From the NCBI GenBank assembly GCA_900313295.1, contig OMQS01000100.1, forward strand, positions 1 to 10,094: a stretch of 10,094 nucleotides of DNA, read 5' to 3'. Below the pieces are notes generated by a model that saw nothing but the letters and a program-made list of their open reading frames with translations, searched no databases and was not told the origin of the DNA. The position numbers and the translations under genes are program-made. Origin of the DNA: an uncultured Eubacteriales bacterium. Its GTDB lineage: Bacteria > Bacillota > Clostridia > Oscillospirales > Oscillospiraceae. Below are positions 1-6,330 of the stretch, one piece after another. Each line of letters opens with the position of its first letter. The stretch's first letter is position 1.

Positions 1-515
<515 letters not shown>

Positions 516-536
516 AAAGGGTTTGTGCCCCGGACT

Positions 537-573
537 AAAAACAAAATCGCCCCCGACTGCTGTCAAGGACGAT
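537..573 (-). terminator. T-box intrinsic terminator
   Basis: On the minus strand the stem runs from ATCGTCCTTGAC (573-562) to GTCGGGGGCGAT (557-546). All 12 positions pair, three of them as G-U, around the loop AGCA, and the T tract TTTTGTTTTT follows. It lies directly after the T-box motif. This is where the alternative antiterminator fold is expected to compete for the shared strand. Confidence 0.85.
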
Positions 574-815
574 GCTTTGCACCGTGATACCACCTTGCTT
601 CGCCGCCCGCTCACGCAAAACGGCCTCACGGAGTGCCGCTACACTCCTGCGCTGTCACGGGCGCCCCCGTTCGAGCCTGAAGCCGCCCCGCGACCCTCGA
701 CCCGACGGCTCCGGAGCCATGTTCCCCCCTCCGTTCCGCGCCCGCTTTCACCTGCCCGGGCTCTCTTTGGCGGCCTAAAATGGGGTACTCTTTCCTTCAC
801 TGCCTTTTATGATCC
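537..815 (-). promoter_or_regulatory. T-box riboswitch, methionine specifier, upstream of metG
   Basis: T-box leaders bind a specific tRNA through a specifier codon and test its charge through the T-box bulge. Uncharged tRNA stabilises an antiterminator and allows transcription. On the minus strand the expected parts occur in order: GAAAGAGTA (787-795) with the AGTA specifier-loop motif, AGAGAGCC of stem I (759-766), the return strand GGAAC, the specifier ATG at 718-720, then a purine and CTCCGGAG (709-716). A hairpin GGAGTG/CACTCC fits stem III. The T-box motif AAGGTGGTATCACGG (582-596) matches the consensus AGGGUGGNACCGCG at 11 of 14 positions. Its UGGU would pair with an ACCA tRNA end, as expected for tRNA-Met. 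A terminator follows at 537-573. The 5' edge is approximate. The AUG specifier and the metG gene downstream support each other. Confidence 0.83.
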
Positions 816-915
816 TGTCAAGTTTTTCAAATCTTTTTCCCCATGCGCACTTCGCGGTGAAAAACGATTTTAATTTTTCGCATCTGCGGATGCGAACTCT
901 GCGAGGGTAATACAT
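775..915 (-). CDS. Possible small upstream ORF (46 codons) overlapping T-box stem I
   Basis: A minus-strand frame starts with ATG at 913-915 and ends with TAG at 775-777. A GAAGGA Shine-Dalgarno-like site lies 5 bases before the start, and a good promoter (940-968) would start transcription only about 18 bases upstream of that site's end. The product would be basic, beginning MYYPRRVRIRR and ending GSEGKSTPF, with no domain I recognise. It uses AGA and AGG arginine codons often, unlike the neighbouring genes, which prefer CGC/CGG, so coding status is doubtful. An 8-bp hairpin (arms 877-884 and 889-896) lies within it. Translation to the stop would cover the 5' strand of T-box stem I, so if real it could act as a leader ORF. 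Confidence 0.3.
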   Translation of the reverse strand: MYYPRRVRIRRCEKLKSFFTAKCAWGKRFEKLDRIIKGSEGKSTPF

Positions 916-939
916 CGTTATCCTTCACAATTCCCTATT

Positions 940-968
940 ATATTATTCCCAGAGGGCGGCTTTGTCAA
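940..968 (-). promoter_or_regulatory. Minus-strand promoter for the T-box/metG transcript
   Basis: A consensus -35 TTGACA lies at 963-968 on the minus strand. With a 17-base spacer comes TAATAT (940-945); a perfect TATAAT (937-942) is also present but at 20 bases. Transcription would start near 933, about 120 bases before the recognisable T-box stem I. It points away from the xth promoter. Confidence 0.6.
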
Positions 969-976
969 TGTTTTTG

Positions 977-1005
977 TTGGGTTTTGGCGCGGAATGTGCT
1001 ATACT
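977..1005 (+). promoter_or_regulatory. Promoter for xth-ABM-tatD
   Basis: TTGGGT (977-982), a 17-base spacer and TATACT (1000-1005) fit a sigma-A promoter. The expected start near 1012 leaves a leader of about 20 bases containing the AAGGAG site of xth. The -35 boxes of this promoter and the divergent minus-strand promoter are only 8 bases apart. Confidence 0.65.
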
Positions 1006-1032
1006 ATGGTAAAAAACGCGAAGGAGCTTTTC

Positions 1033-1788
1033 ATGAAACTGGTAAGCTGGAATGTGAACGGCCTGCGGGCTGCGCTGGGCAAGGGCTTTTTGGACTATGT
1101 GGCCGGAGAGGATCCGGACGTGATCTGCCTGCAGGAGACGAAATTGCAGCCGGAGCAGGCGGTGTTTGACCTGGCGGGCTACCACCGCTATTTTAACTCC
1201 GCCGACAAAAAGGGCTACTCCGGCACGGCTATCCTGACAAAAAACCAGCCGCTGAACGTGACCTACGACTTCGGCGGCGACGAGCACCGCCACGAGGGGC
1301 GGATCATCACGGCGGAATATCCGGCGTTTTACCTCGTTTGCTGCTATACGCCCAACAGCCAGGACGGCTTGAAGCGGCTTCCGTACCGGATGCAGTGGGA
1401 GGACGACCTGCGGGAATACCTGCTGGAGCTGGACGGGAAAAAACCGGTGGTGTACTGCGGCGACCTGAACGTGGCGCACAGGGAAATAGACCTGAAAAAT
1501 CCCAAGACCAACCGGCAGAACCCCGGCTTTTCCGACGAGGAGCGGGAGAAGATGACCCGCCTGCTGGGCAGCGGCTTCGTGGACACCTTCCGGTACATAC
1601 ACGGCGACGTGGAGAACCGCTACTCCTGGTGGAGCTACCGCTTCCACGCGCGGGAGAAGAACGTGGGGTGGCGCATCGACTATTTCATCGTGTCGGAGCG
1701 CCTGAAGGACAGGATCAAGGCGGCGGACATCCGCAGCGAAATATACGGCAGCGACCACTGTCCGGTGGTGCTGGAGCTGGAGGTTTGA
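1033..1788 (+). CDS. xth: Exodeoxyribonuclease III (AP endonuclease, EEP family)
   Basis: Cytoplasmic DNA repair enzyme: 3'-5' exonuclease on duplex DNA and class II AP endonuclease in base excision repair. The 251-residue product is the usual family length. Visible active-site motifs are NVNG (residues 7-10), LQETK with metal-binding Glu35, YTPNS (Tyr105), GDLNVAH (Asp144, Asn146), GWRIDYF (212-218) and the catalytic pair SDH (Asp241-His242). The ATG at 1033 is chosen because AAGGAG lies 6 bases upstream and the family starts exactly at MKLVSWNVNG. A longer in-frame start at 994 would overlap the -10 box. The gene is first in a likely operon with the ABM gene (next ATG one base after this stop) and tatD. 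In Bacillus the homologue is called exoA. Confidence 0.96.
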   Translation: MKLVSWNVNGLRAALGKGFLDYVAGEDPDVICLQETKLQPEQAVFDLAGYHRYFNSADKKGYSGTAILTKNQPLNVTYDFGGDEHRHEGRIITAEYPAFYLVCCYTPNSQDGLKRLPYRMQWEDDLREYLLELDGKKPVVYCGDLNVAHREIDLKNPKTNRQNPGFSDEEREKMTRLLGSGFVDTFRYIHGDVENRYSWWSYRFHAREKNVGWRIDYFIVSERLKDRIKAADIRSEIYGSDHCPVVLELEV

Positions 1789-1789
1789 A

Positions 1790-2068
1790 ATGCTGAAACT
1801 ATCTGTGAATTACTTTGCAAAGCCCGGCCGACGGGAGGAATTTCTGCGGCGCATCGTGGAGAGCGGCATCCTCTCGGCCATTCGGGGGGAGGATGGCTGC
1901 CTGCGGTACGACTACTACCTCTCCTGCCAGAATGAGGACGAGATTTTGCTCATAGAGGAGTGGGAAAGCCGTGAGCAGCAGCGCGTCCACATGGAGCAGG
2001 AACACATGAAGCGGCTCATGGACATCAAAAACGACTGCATTGCCGAAACGCAGCTGCACGCGGACTGA
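1790..2068 (+). CDS. Small ABM-domain protein (putative quinol/antibiotic-type monooxygenase)
   Basis: A 92-residue product with the antibiotic biosynthesis monooxygenase (ABM) fold pattern: a first strand MLKLSVNYFAKPGR, a helix, GCLRYDYYLS, then EILLIEEWESREQQRVHMEQ. Members are usually dimeric ferredoxin-like barrels without a cofactor, many related to YgiN-type quinol monooxygenases. The true substrate cannot be read from sequence. A GGAGG site lies at 1779-1783 inside the end of xth, 6 bases before the ATG, so translation is likely coupled to xth. The stop is 10 bases before the tatD start. Its position between two DNA nucleases does not itself imply a DNA role. Confidence 0.8.
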   Translation: MLKLSVNYFAKPGRREEFLRRIVESGILSAIRGEDGCLRYDYYLSCQNEDEILLIEEWESREQQRVHMEQEHMKRLMDIKNDCIAETQLHAD

Positions 2069-2078
2069 GGGGGCGCCT

Positions 2079-2840
2079 ATGCTGTTTGACACCCACGCGC
2101 ACTATGACGATGAGCGGTTCGACGAGGATCGGGAGGCGCTGCTGAACGCCATGCCGGAGAAGGGCGTCGGCCTCATTGTGAACCCAGGCTGCGACCTGGC
2201 CTCCTCCCGCACGGCGGTGGACATGGCGCAGAAATACGACTTTCTCTACGCCGCCGTGGGCATTCATCCGGAAAACTGCGGGGATTTTGCGCCGGCCATG
2301 ATGGACGGGCTGCGGGCGCTGGCCAAGGCGCCCAAGGTGGTGGCCATCGGGGAGATCGGGCTGGACTACTACTGGGCGGAAAACCCGCCGAGAGAATTGC
2401 AGCAGGAGGTGCTGCGGCGGCAGCTGGCTCTGGCGCAGGAACTGCATCTGCCCGTTATCATCCACGACCGGGATGCCCACGCCGACACGCTGTCCATCGT
2501 GCGGGAATTTCCGCAGGTGACGGGGGTGTTCCACTGCTTCGCCGGGTCGGTGGAGATGGCGCAGGCGCTCATCAAAATGGGGTGGATGCTGTCGTTTAAC
2601 GGGGCGGCCACCTTCAAAAACGCCAAAAAAGCGCCGGAGGTCATCGCCGCCGTGCCGCTGGAGAAGCTGATGATCGAGACCGACGCGCCGTACCTGACGC
2701 CGGTGCCCCATCGGGGGGAGCGGAACGACTCGTCCTATGTGCGCTTCGTGGCGGAGAAGATCGCCGAGATCAAGGGCATTTCCGCCGAGGAAGTGGAAAA
2801 GGCCACTTGGGAGAACGGGAAGGCGTTTTTCGGGATTTGA
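2079..2840 (+). CDS. tatD: TatD family metal-dependent hydrolase / DNase
   Basis: TIM-barrel metallohydrolase of the TatD family (YabD in Bacillus). Family members are 3'-5' exonucleases on DNA or RNA, or D-aminoacyl-tRNA deacylase-like; the exact role here is inferred. The protein has 253 residues, a normal length. Metal-site motifs are DTHAH (residues 4-8), GEIGLDYY (91-98, Glu92), HDRDAH with His129, FHCFAGS with His152, and ETDAPYL with Asp202. The ATG at 2079 is preferred over an in-frame upstream start at 2040 because DTHAH then sits at the N-terminus as in the family, and a GAGGGGG site lies just upstream. In many Firmicutes tatD is next to metG near the origin. Here metG is close by but divergent, with xth and the ABM gene between. 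Confidence 0.95.
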   Translation: MLFDTHAHYDDERFDEDREALLNAMPEKGVGLIVNPGCDLASSRTAVDMAQKYDFLYAAVGIHPENCGDFAPAMMDGLRALAKAPKVVAIGEIGLDYYWAENPPRELQQEVLRRQLALAQELHLPVIIHDRDAHADTLSIVREFPQVTGVFHCFAGSVEMAQALIKMGWMLSFNGAATFKNAKKAPEVIAAVPLEKLMIETDAPYLTPVPHRGERNDSSYVRFVAEKIAEIKGISAEEVEKATWENGKAFFGI

Positions 2841-2854
2841 AAATTGCGCATAAA

Positions 2855-2900
2855 AAATTGCCTCATCGGCGGCTGCGGCTGTCGGCGGGGCGATTTCTTT
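2855..2900 (+). terminator. Possible terminator after tatD
   Basis: AAATTGCCTC (2855-2864) pairs with GGGGCGATTT (2887-2896) over 10 positions, two of them G-T, enclosing a GC-rich 22-base loop, with CTTT after it. It lies 15 bases after the tatD stop. The large loop and broken T tract make it weaker than the hairpin at 3062-3099. Confidence 0.4.
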
Positions 2901-2946
2901 ATGATGAGGAAATAGGCGGAGTTGGGGGATGCGGTGCGGGGGAGTA

Positions 2947-2995
2947 CGGATTGCCACACCAGCCTGCGGGCTGGTTCGCAATGACAGGGTTTTTT
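2947..2995. repeat. Interspersed palindromic repeat, copy 1
   Basis: CGGATTGCCACACCAG (2947-2962) and CTGGTTCGCAATGACAG (2971-2987) form an imperfect inverted repeat. Its core is ACCAGCC/GGCTGGT (7 bp, 2958-2964 and 2969-2975, loop TGCG). T6 follows at 2990-2995, giving a terminator-like shape. A second copy with the same outer sequence but different core lies at 6221-6271 in the dnaA leader. The conserved ends, varied core and paired compensating changes indicate a structural repeat family. Confidence 0.75.
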
Positions 2996-3011
2996 AATGG
3001 CGCGGCGGGGC

Positions 3012-3050
3012 GGGCGGGGTAGAACCCCGCCCTACGGGAAGGGTTTTTTT
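3012..3050. repeat. GC-rich palindrome related to the 309-515 array
   Basis: GGGCGGGGT (3012-3020) and ACCCCGCCC (3024-3032) are perfect inverted arms around AGA. CTACGGG follows, so on the minus strand it reads CCCGTAGGGCGGGGTT, like the unit starts in the array upstream of metG. T7 at 3044-3050 follows on the plus strand. Confidence 0.65.
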
Positions 3051-3061
3051 ATAGGAATTGC

Positions 3062-3099
3062 AAAAAAACAGACCGAATTGCTCCGGTCTGTTTCTTTTT
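3062..3099. terminator. Bidirectional terminator between tatD and khpB
   Basis: A perfect 10-bp stem, AAACAGACCG (3066-3075) and CGGTCTGTTT (3084-3093), has an 8-base loop. On the plus strand it is followed by TTTCTTTTT; on the minus strand by a run of seven T. It sits between two convergent genes and can serve both: tatD from the left and khpB, which stops at 3115, from the right. Confidence 0.85.
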
Positions 3100-3114
3100 G
3101 GCGCATTTTGAAAT

Positions 3115-3894
3115 TTACCGGTTGCCCCGCTCGTAGGCCACGACTACGCGGCGGTTGGGCTCGGTGCCGATGGAGTAGGTGGTGACGCCCTCTTTATCCT
3201 GCAGGGCGGCGTGGATCACATGGCGCTCATAGGCGTTCATGGGCTCCAGCGTGACGCTGCGGCGGTACTTGAGGACTTTGCCGGCCACTTTATTGGCCAG
3301 GCTCTCCAGGCTCTGCTCCCGCTTGGCGCGGTAGTTTTCGGCGTCCACGTGGATGCGCAGATGCTTATCGCGGCCGCTGTTGACGGCGTAGTTGGTGAGC
3401 TGCTGGATGGCGTCCAGGGTCTCGCCGCGGCGGCCGATGAGCGCGCCCAGCTTCTGCCCCTCCAGAATGACCTTGTAGCGGTTCTTCTCCTCCTCGTACA
3501 CCTTCACCTCGGCGGCGCTGTCCATGTGCTCCAGAAGACCCGTGAGAAAGTCCTTGATGCGGCGGGCATCGTCGTTATCGCAGGCGGGAGCGGCAGGCTC
3601 CGTTTTTTTCTCCTCGGCCTTGGGTTCGGGCTTCTTCTCCGCAGGCTTGGCCTTGGGCACTTCGGGCTTCTTCTCCGCAGGCTTGGCCTTGGGCGCCTCG
3701 GGCTTCGGCTCCTCCGCAACGTCCAGCTCATAGGTCACGCGAACCTTGGCGGGACTGCTGCCGATGCCCAAAAATCCGCTTCTGGCGCGCTCCAGGATCT
3801 CCACGGAAACGTCGTCCCGCTCCAGACCCAGCTGCTCCAGACCTTTGCGGATGGCCTCCTCCTCGGTCTTGCCTGTTACATCAATATAACGCAT
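3115..3894 (-). CDS. khpB: RNA-binding protein KhpB (Jag/EloR), Jag-N, KH and R3H domains
   Basis: Cytoplasmic RNA-binding protein, partner of KhpA in other Firmicutes and linked there to cell elongation and division control. The 259 residues show a Jag-N domain (about 1-53, with SGFLGIG), a charged Pro/Lys/Glu linker (about 60-105), a KH domain (about 106-184) with the loop IGRRGE at 153-158, and an R3H domain (about 190-255) with the Arg-x3-His pair R224/H228. The linker contains two copies of a 12-residue unit, PKAKPAEKKPE plus V or P, encoded by a direct DNA repeat. An AAGGAG site is 7 bases before the ATG. It is the last gene of the rpmH operon, starting 24 bases after yidC, and ends at the bidirectional terminator. 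The usual next genes mnmE, mnmG and rsmG are not present. Confidence 0.93.
   Translation of the reverse strand: MRYIDVTGKTEEEAIRKGLEQLGLERDDVSVEILERARSGFLGIGSSPAKVRVTYELDVAEEPKPEAPKAKPAEKKPEVPKAKPAEKKPEPKAEEKKTEPAAPACDNDDARRIKDFLTGLLEHMDSAAEVKVYEEEKNRYKVILEGQKLGALIGRRGETLDAIQQLTNYAVNSGRDKHLRIHVDAENYRAKREQSLESLANKVAGKVLKYRRSVTLEPMNAYERHVIHAALQDKEGVTTYSIGTEPNRRVVVAYERGNR
3625..3694 (-). repeat. 36-bp tandem repeat within the khpB linker
   Basis: Thirty-four bases are identical at 3625-3658 and 3661-3694, a period of 36 bp or 12 codons. It encodes the repeated Lys/Pro/Glu unit of the linker between Jag-N and KH. The length in multiples of three keeps the frame, so copy number can vary without breaking the protein. 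Confidence 0.9.
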
Positions 3895-3918
3895 GACAAA
3901 ACTCCTTATTCGTCGTAC

Positions 3919-5016
3919 TTATTCGTTGTAGTGGTGTTCGCTGTAGGCACGGCCGCGGGCATAGGGACGCTGCCCCACCCGACCGTTCTCATTGGTGCTG
4001 GCTCTCTTGTCCTGCTTTTTGGCAGAGGCGTTCTGGGGCTTCTTGCCGCCGGACTTGGCCTTTTCCATCTGCTGTTGCTGCTGCAGCATGCGCTCACGGG
4101 AGGCCATCATCTTGGCGGCGCGGGCTTCCCGCTTGGCGCGCTCCTTGTCCGTCTCCTCGCGGTCGAGCACCTTATTGAAATACTTGTTGAGCACCTGCTC
4201 CTGCACGATGGAAAAAGCGGTGTTGGCGATCCAGTACACGCACAGAGCGGCGGGCAGAATGTAGCCCATCCACAGGGTCATCAGGGGCATGAGGTACATC
4301 ATGAGCTTGCCCTGACCGCTGGTGTTGCCGCTGGTCTTCATGCTGATTATGGTCATGAGGAACTGCAGCGCCGTGGCGATGATGGGCAGCAGCAGCACGC
4401 CGATAACGGCCCAGCCGCCGGTGGTGATCTGCCCGAACAGAGTGGAGCCCTGAGAGGCCAGATCCATGCCGAGGAAGTTGTAGTCCAGATTGATGAGGCC
4501 GTCGAACCGGCCGTCGAAGCTGGCCCAGTTCTGATGGACAAATTTGGCCAGATAGATCTGCTCATAGGCAGAGGCATTGCCGCCCTCGGCCACGGTGTAG
4601 CCCAGCTTCACGGCGGCGTCGGAAATGGACGAAATGGTTTCCACGCTCAGACCCATAAGGTAGCGCAGGGGCTGGCGGATGATGGCATACAGGGCGATGA
4701 GAATGGGGAAGGGCAGGAAGGACCACAGGCAGCCGGACATGGGGTTCACGCCCTCGCGGGCATACAGATCCGCCATTTCCTGCTGCTGGCGCTGCTTGTT
4801 ATTGGCGTACTTGGTCTGGATCTCCTTGATCTTACCCTGCATACGGCTCATGCGCAGCATGCTCTTTTTACCCTTGAGCTGGAAGGGCAGGATCACCAGC
4901 TTCACCACCAGGGTGAAGAGGATCAGCGCCAAGCCGTAGGAACCCGTCAGCGAGTAAAACACGCGGGTCAGCCAGGCAAAAGGCACACAGATATAATATC
5001 CGAGTTGTGCGAACAT
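3919..5016 (-). CDS. yidC: Membrane protein insertase YidC/Oxa1 family
   Basis: Inserts and folds membrane proteins in the cytoplasmic membrane, alone or with SecYEG. The 365-residue protein has a first membrane helix at about 26-46 (SYGLALILFTLVVKLVILPF), a charged cytoplasmic hairpin at about 47-90 (QLKGKKSMLRMSRMQGKIKE), a second hydrophobic stretch at about 97-115, and the later helices between about 200 and 270. The C-terminal 90 residues are a strongly basic, Gln-rich tail, suited to ribosome contact. There is no lipobox cysteine signal as in Bacillus SpoIIIJ; the start at MFAQLGYY follows a GGAGG site 8 bases upstream. By eye, Lys39 occupies the place of the usual groove arginine. It is between yidD and khpB in one operon. 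Confidence 0.94.
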   Translation of the reverse strand: MFAQLGYYICVPFAWLTRVFYSLTGSYGLALILFTLVVKLVILPFQLKGKKSMLRMSRMQGKIKEIQTKYANNKQRQQQEMADLYAREGVNPMSGCLWSFLPFPILIALYAIIRQPLRYLMGLSVETISSISDAAVKLGYTVAEGGNASAYEQIYLAKFVHQNWASFDGRFDGLINLDYNFLGMDLASQGSTLFGQITTGGWAVIGVLLLPIIATALQFLMTIISMKTSGNTSGQGKLMMYLMPLMTLWMGYILPAALCVYWIANTAFSIVQEQVLNKYFNKVLDREETDKERAKREARAAKMMASRERMLQQQQQMEKAKSGGKKPQNASAKKQDKRASTNENGRVGQRPYARGRAYSEHHYNE

Positions 5017-5055
5017 ATTTTTTTCCTCCGTTTGATACTTGGGAAAAACCGTTGC

Positions 5056-5265
5056 TTACGGGACGGGATCATACCCGCCCTTGTGGAAGGGGTTGCACCG
5101 CAGGATGCGCTTGGCGGCCAGCCAGCTCCCCTTGACGGCGCCGTACTTCTCCACCGCCTCCAGAGCGTACTCCGAGCAGGTGGGGATATAGCGGCAGCGG
5201 GGGGGCGACAGCGGCGAAATTTGCCGCTGGTAAAACCGGATGGCAGAGGTCACGAACTTTTTCAT
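5056..5265 (-). CDS. yidD: Membrane protein insertion efficiency factor YidD
   Basis: Small membrane-associated protein that assists YidC-dependent insertion in other bacteria. The 69 residues match the family along their length: [20 protein letters not shown] (11-30), [32 protein letters not shown] (45-64), with the conserved cysteines 24, 30 and 57. Its ATG overlaps the rnpA stop by 4 bases (ATGA), and GAGGAGG lies 5 bases upstream inside rnpA, so translation is likely coupled. yidC begins about 40 bases after its stop. Confidence 0.95.
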   Translation of the reverse strand: MKKFVTSAIRFYQRQISPLSPPRCRYIPTCSEYALEAVEKYGAVKGSWLAAKRILRCNPFHKGGYDPVP

Positions 5266-5609
5266 GCGTCCTCCTCCCGCAGAAGGGAGAGCCGGCGCAG
5301 GCAGTCCAGATAGGCCTCGGTCATTTTCTGAAAGGAGCCGCCGATGCTGCGGCTGCGGCCGACGATGATGACGTCCCAGCCGGACTGCATTTTATCGCGG
5401 TTCAGGCGGTAAAGCTCGCGGATCCGGCGGCGCACCCGATTGCGCACCACCGCGTGCCCCAGCTTCTTGCTCACCGTGACCCCCAGACGGCTGCCTCCCG
5501 CCCGATTTTTCAGGCAATAGACCACCAGGTAGGGGCAAACGGCAGACCGACCCTTCCGGTAAATGCGGCGAAATTCATAATTTTCCTTGACCGTTACGGC
5601 TGCTTTCAT
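5262..5609 (-). CDS. rnpA: Ribonuclease P protein component
   Basis: Basic protein subunit that binds the catalytic RNA of RNase P and helps remove the 5' leader of precursor tRNAs. The 115-residue product is of normal length. It shows the early [10 protein letters not shown] segment (13-22), [20 protein letters not shown] (40-59), and the RNR motif continuing [13 protein letters not shown] (56-68), which contacts RNase P RNA. The ATG at 5607-5609 has an AGGAG site 6 bases upstream. It lies 111 bases after rpmH, the standard pair in bacteria, and overlaps yidD by 4 bases. Confidence 0.96.
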   Translation of the reverse strand: MKAAVTVKENYEFRRIYRKGRSAVCPYLVVYCLKNRAGGSRLGVTVSKKLGHAVVRNRVRRRIRELYRLNRDKMQSGWDVIIVGRSRSIGGSFQKMTEAYLDCLRRLSLLREEDA

Positions 5610-5652
5610 GGCTCACTCCTGACTTTTCCAAGCGACACGAGCATAGACGAAT

Positions 5653-5683
5653 AGGGACGGCAGTTTTCCCTTCCACCGTCCCT
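5653..5683. other. Hairpin in the rpmH-rnpA spacer
   Basis: AGGGACGG (5653-5660) and CCGTCCCT (5676-5683) form a perfect 8-bp stem with a 15-base loop. On the minus strand, the direction of the operon, no T tract follows, so it is more likely an mRNA processing or stability element between rpmH and rnpA than a terminator. On the plus strand TGTTTTC follows, so a weak antisense terminator is possible. Confidence 0.5.
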
Positions 5684-5720
5684 GTTTTCACGAGCTATGC
5701 CGGATGCACCTTCCGTGACC

Positions 5721-5855
5721 TCAGAGGGTCAGACGAGCACGACCCCTGGCACGGCGACGAGCCAGAACCTTGCGGCCGTTGGCAGTAGCCATTCTCTTGC
5801 GGAAGCCGTGCACCTTGGAGCGCTGGCGCTTCTTGGGCTGATAGGTACGGAACAT
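5721..5855 (-). CDS. rpmH: 50S ribosomal protein L34
   Basis: Component of the large ribosomal subunit. The 44-residue basic protein begins [18 protein letters not shown] and continues [20 protein letters not shown], ending RARLTL, matching bacterial L34 from end to end. The ATG at 5853-5855 has GGAGG 9 bases upstream. It is the first gene of the operon rpmH-rnpA-yidD-yidC-khpB and lies about 125 bases downstream of a consensus promoter. It is the usual left neighbour of dnaA. Confidence 0.97.
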   Translation of the reverse strand: MFRTYQPKKRQRSKVHGFRKRMATANGRKVLARRRARGRARLTL

Positions 5856-5886
5856 TGCAGGACACCTCCATTACATAGAAAATCCG

Positions 5887-5977
5887 GCGGCGGAAAAGGC
5901 TCCGCCGCACTTACTCGACGGCGGGCAGGATGACTCCTGCCCCGCAGTTGACAAGTTCATACGCCGACAAAGCGGCG
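5887..5977 (-). promoter_or_regulatory. Structured 5' leader of rpmH
   Basis: Between the predicted start site (near 5979) and rpmH there are three separate hairpins. Their arms are 5962-5966/5973-5977 (CGCCG/CGGCG), 5923-5930/5935-5942 (GGGCAGGA/TCCTGCCC) and 5887-5894/5901-5908 (GCGGCGGA/TCCGCCGC). None is followed by a T tract in the operon direction. They may stabilise the mRNA or serve control of the ribosomal protein operon; no known leader family is recognised. Confidence 0.45.
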
Positions 5978-5985
5978 CTCTGCTT

Positions 5986-6014
5986 ATTATACATAAGGGA
6001 AAACAGCCTGTCAA
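5986..6014 (-). promoter_or_regulatory. Consensus promoter of the rpmH operon
   Basis: On the minus strand TTGACA (6009-6014), a 17-base spacer and TATAAT (5986-5991) match the sigma-A consensus at every position. The start would be near 5979. Such strength fits a ribosomal protein operon. Confidence 0.9.
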
Positions 6015-6102
6015 CAGAAATATTTGCCACGCGGGGGCGGTTTTGAGAGAAAATGTGCCGGTGGGGGCAGGAAAAATATACACCTTATTTAAATATAAAG
6101 TA

Positions 6103-6132
6103 TTGGACTTTTGATTGGATTTCTGCTATACT
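6103..6132 (+). promoter_or_regulatory. Likely dnaA promoter
   Basis: TTGGAC (6103-6108), an 18-base spacer and TATACT (6127-6132) fit a sigma-A promoter. The 30 bases upstream are strongly AT-rich (6071-6102) and could act as an UP element. The transcript would start near 6139, giving dnaA a leader of about 280 bases that includes hairpins (e.g. 6174-6179/6184-6189) and the palindromic repeat at 6221-6271. No convincing promoter was seen closer to dnaA. Confidence 0.6.
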
Positions 6133-6220
6133 TATGGTGCGGCTGTTTCGCCCGCTTTTGCGGCAGGCGGGACGCGATGTGCGCATCGCCCTCTGCGAAG
6201 GACACAGGGCGCGGGGAGTG

Positions 6221-6271
6221 CGGATTGCCACACCAGTGACGTCGGTCGCTGGTTCGCAAGGACAGTTTTTT
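6221..6271. repeat. Interspersed palindromic repeat, copy 2, in the dnaA leader
   Basis: CGGATTGCCACACCAG (6221-6236) and CTGGTTCGCAAGGACAG (6249-6265) match the outer parts of the copy at 2947-2995. The core is different but still pairs: arms 6232-6240 and 6245-6253 form 9 pairs with one T-G, loop GTCG. T6 follows at 6266-6271, making a terminator-like structure in the direction of dnaA. Confidence 0.75.
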
Positions 6272-6330
6272 GGAAGTGCGGTGCGCATCGGCGGCGGCTT
6301 TTTTCCGCATTTTGCAAAAAATAAAAAAAT

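Noticed and set aside
816..821. TTGACA on the minus strand as -35 box for the T-box transcript
   Set aside because: A matching -10 at 17 bases would lie inside the T-box AGTA region, and none is seen there; transcription must start earlier.
943..1758. Minus-strand open frame opposite xth
   Set aside because: Shadow of xth, which has all catalytic motifs; the antisense product shows no domain.
3211..5313. Very long (700-codon) plus-strand open frame
   Set aside because: It is antisense to khpB, yidC and yidD. GC-rich codon bias removes stops from the opposite strand; the product is His/Leu/Gly-rich and without domains.
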